The notes under the pieces: generated by a model
The model's input: the letters and a program-made list of their open reading frames with translations, nothing else
What the model was told of the DNA's origin: nothing
Database searches by the model: none
Position numbers and translations under genes: made by a program
Shown: positions 63,660-64,000 of the stretch, piece after piece
Numbering within the stretch: position 1 is the first letter of the stretch
Layout of the letters: each line of letters starts with the position of its first letter
NCBI GenBank assembly: GCA_023014485.1
Contig: JAJOZX010012065.1
Coordinates: 50,263-114,262 of the forward strand
Direction: 5' to 3'
From: Bathynomus jamesi
Taxonomy: Eukaryota > Arthropoda > Malacostraca > Isopoda > Cirolanidae
DNA: 64,000 nucleotides

Positions 63660-64000
63660 AAGCACACGGACAAAAAATTAGTCACCCTAATAGCACCGAT
63701 AGTAGGAAGTTCAAGGTCACACAGAGGGCGCTGATGTAGCATTGGTAAGTGACAAGTAGGTGACGTAGCACACAGGATCAGATCTGTTTCGTGAGGTGGT
63801 GAAGAACAAAGTGTGTGTGGATATAGTCTGCAAAATGGGTCGTGAGGCAGACGTTACTCAGTGGCAAAAAGGAGCCATCGTGTTTGGCAGAGCCCACGGA
63901 CACAAAATGTCTGAAGTAGCCCAATTTGTTGGTGTGTCAACGCGTACTGTCCAGCGAGTTTACAAAGAGTGGTGTAGTTCGCAATCAACTGACAATCGAC
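63660..64000 (+). mobile_element. Left part of a Tc1-like transposon, cut by the window end
   Basis: A candidate terminal repeat CACGGACAAAAAATTAGTCA begins at about 63664, about 170 bases before the transposase start, a normal distance. The other end lies outside the window. Confidence 0.55.
63835..64000 (+). CDS. Tc1-like transposase, N-terminus (partial)
   Basis: ATG at 63835 opens an uninterrupted frame of 55 codons to the window end: M-G-R-E-A-D-V-T-Q-W-Q-K-G-A-I-V, then M-S-E-V-A-Q-F-V-G-V-S-T-R-T-V-Q-R-V-Y-K-E-W. The second part is a helix-turn-helix of the paired-type DNA-binding domain that recognises the terminal repeats in Tc1 transposases. This copy shows no lesion in the visible part. 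Confidence 0.85.
   Translation, partial: MGREADVTQWQKGAIVFGRAHGHKMSEVAQFVGVSTRTVQRVYKEWCSSQSTDNR

Overview
This window looks like eukaryotic (animal, most likely arthropod) nuclear DNA that is almost entirely mobile elements. The arthropod reading rests on CCTAA/TTAGG-type arrays, split exons of an ionotropic-receptor-like gene, and the mix of element classes: Polinton, Penelope, Helitron, Ty3/Gypsy with envelope, BEL/Pao, CR1/Jockey-type LINE, mariner, Tc1, hAT and MULE. A crustacean is plausible, but nothing in the sequence proves it. No bacterial-type operon, rRNA, CRISPR array or intact host gene was found. Nearly every coding region is broken by stops or frameshifts.

Layout. 1-860: remnant of a Polinton/Maverick-type element (capsid-like C-terminus and adenain-type protease). 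1015-2100: one spliced-looking exon on the minus strand and a CCAAT-box cluster that could be a host promoter. 2326-3468: LINE fragment, then a short Helitron with telomere-like repeats. 3799-15323: Ty3/Gypsy retrotransposon 1 (gag, dead protease, RT, RNase H, integrase, envelope-like ORF). It was later hit by a 571-bp hAT-type element (9657-10227, 8-bp target duplication) and by a mariner-like element in its 3' LTR (13069-14431). 16430-22905: a Helitron-rich zone with a reverse-oriented tandem array carrying G-rich minisatellites, plus a TTA-flanked MITE and a GGTTAGG foldback. 23414-24691: a mariner with TA flanks. 24820-31387: Penelope-like elements, including a near-identical inverted pair with arms of about 2.5 kb. 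33030-34156: a MULE.

36376-38155: four minus-strand exons with compatible phases; the last two encode the start of an ionotropic glutamate receptor/IR ligand-binding domain. This is the best host-gene candidate here. 38215-39000: Tc1-like pseudogene. 39423-42150: foldback and a second Penelope family with hammerhead-like motifs. 42295-52339: Ty3/Gypsy retrotransposon 2, with two LTRs and an ACAC target duplication, inserted into an inverted LTR of the retrotransposon-1 family (about 42154-55285). That LTR also carries a deleted hAT element (53171-54311). 55292-57036: internally deleted mariner, MITE, tRNA-derived SINE and long AT microsatellites. 57040-59690: CR1/Jockey-like LINE on the minus strand. 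59745-63540: BEL/Pao RNase H region split by a 3160-bp transposon with long terminal inverted repeats and an 8-bp target duplication (60248-63407). Its three-part transposase-like gene is a divergent hAT-like protein and is the strongest candidate here for a poorly described system. The window ends in the N-terminus of a Tc1-like transposase.

The genes do not form a pathway. The biology is nested insertion, so relative ages can be read from target-site duplications: retrotransposon-1 LTRs are older than retrotransposon 2, the hAT elements and the mariners lying inside them, and BEL/Pao is older than the 60248-63407 transposon.
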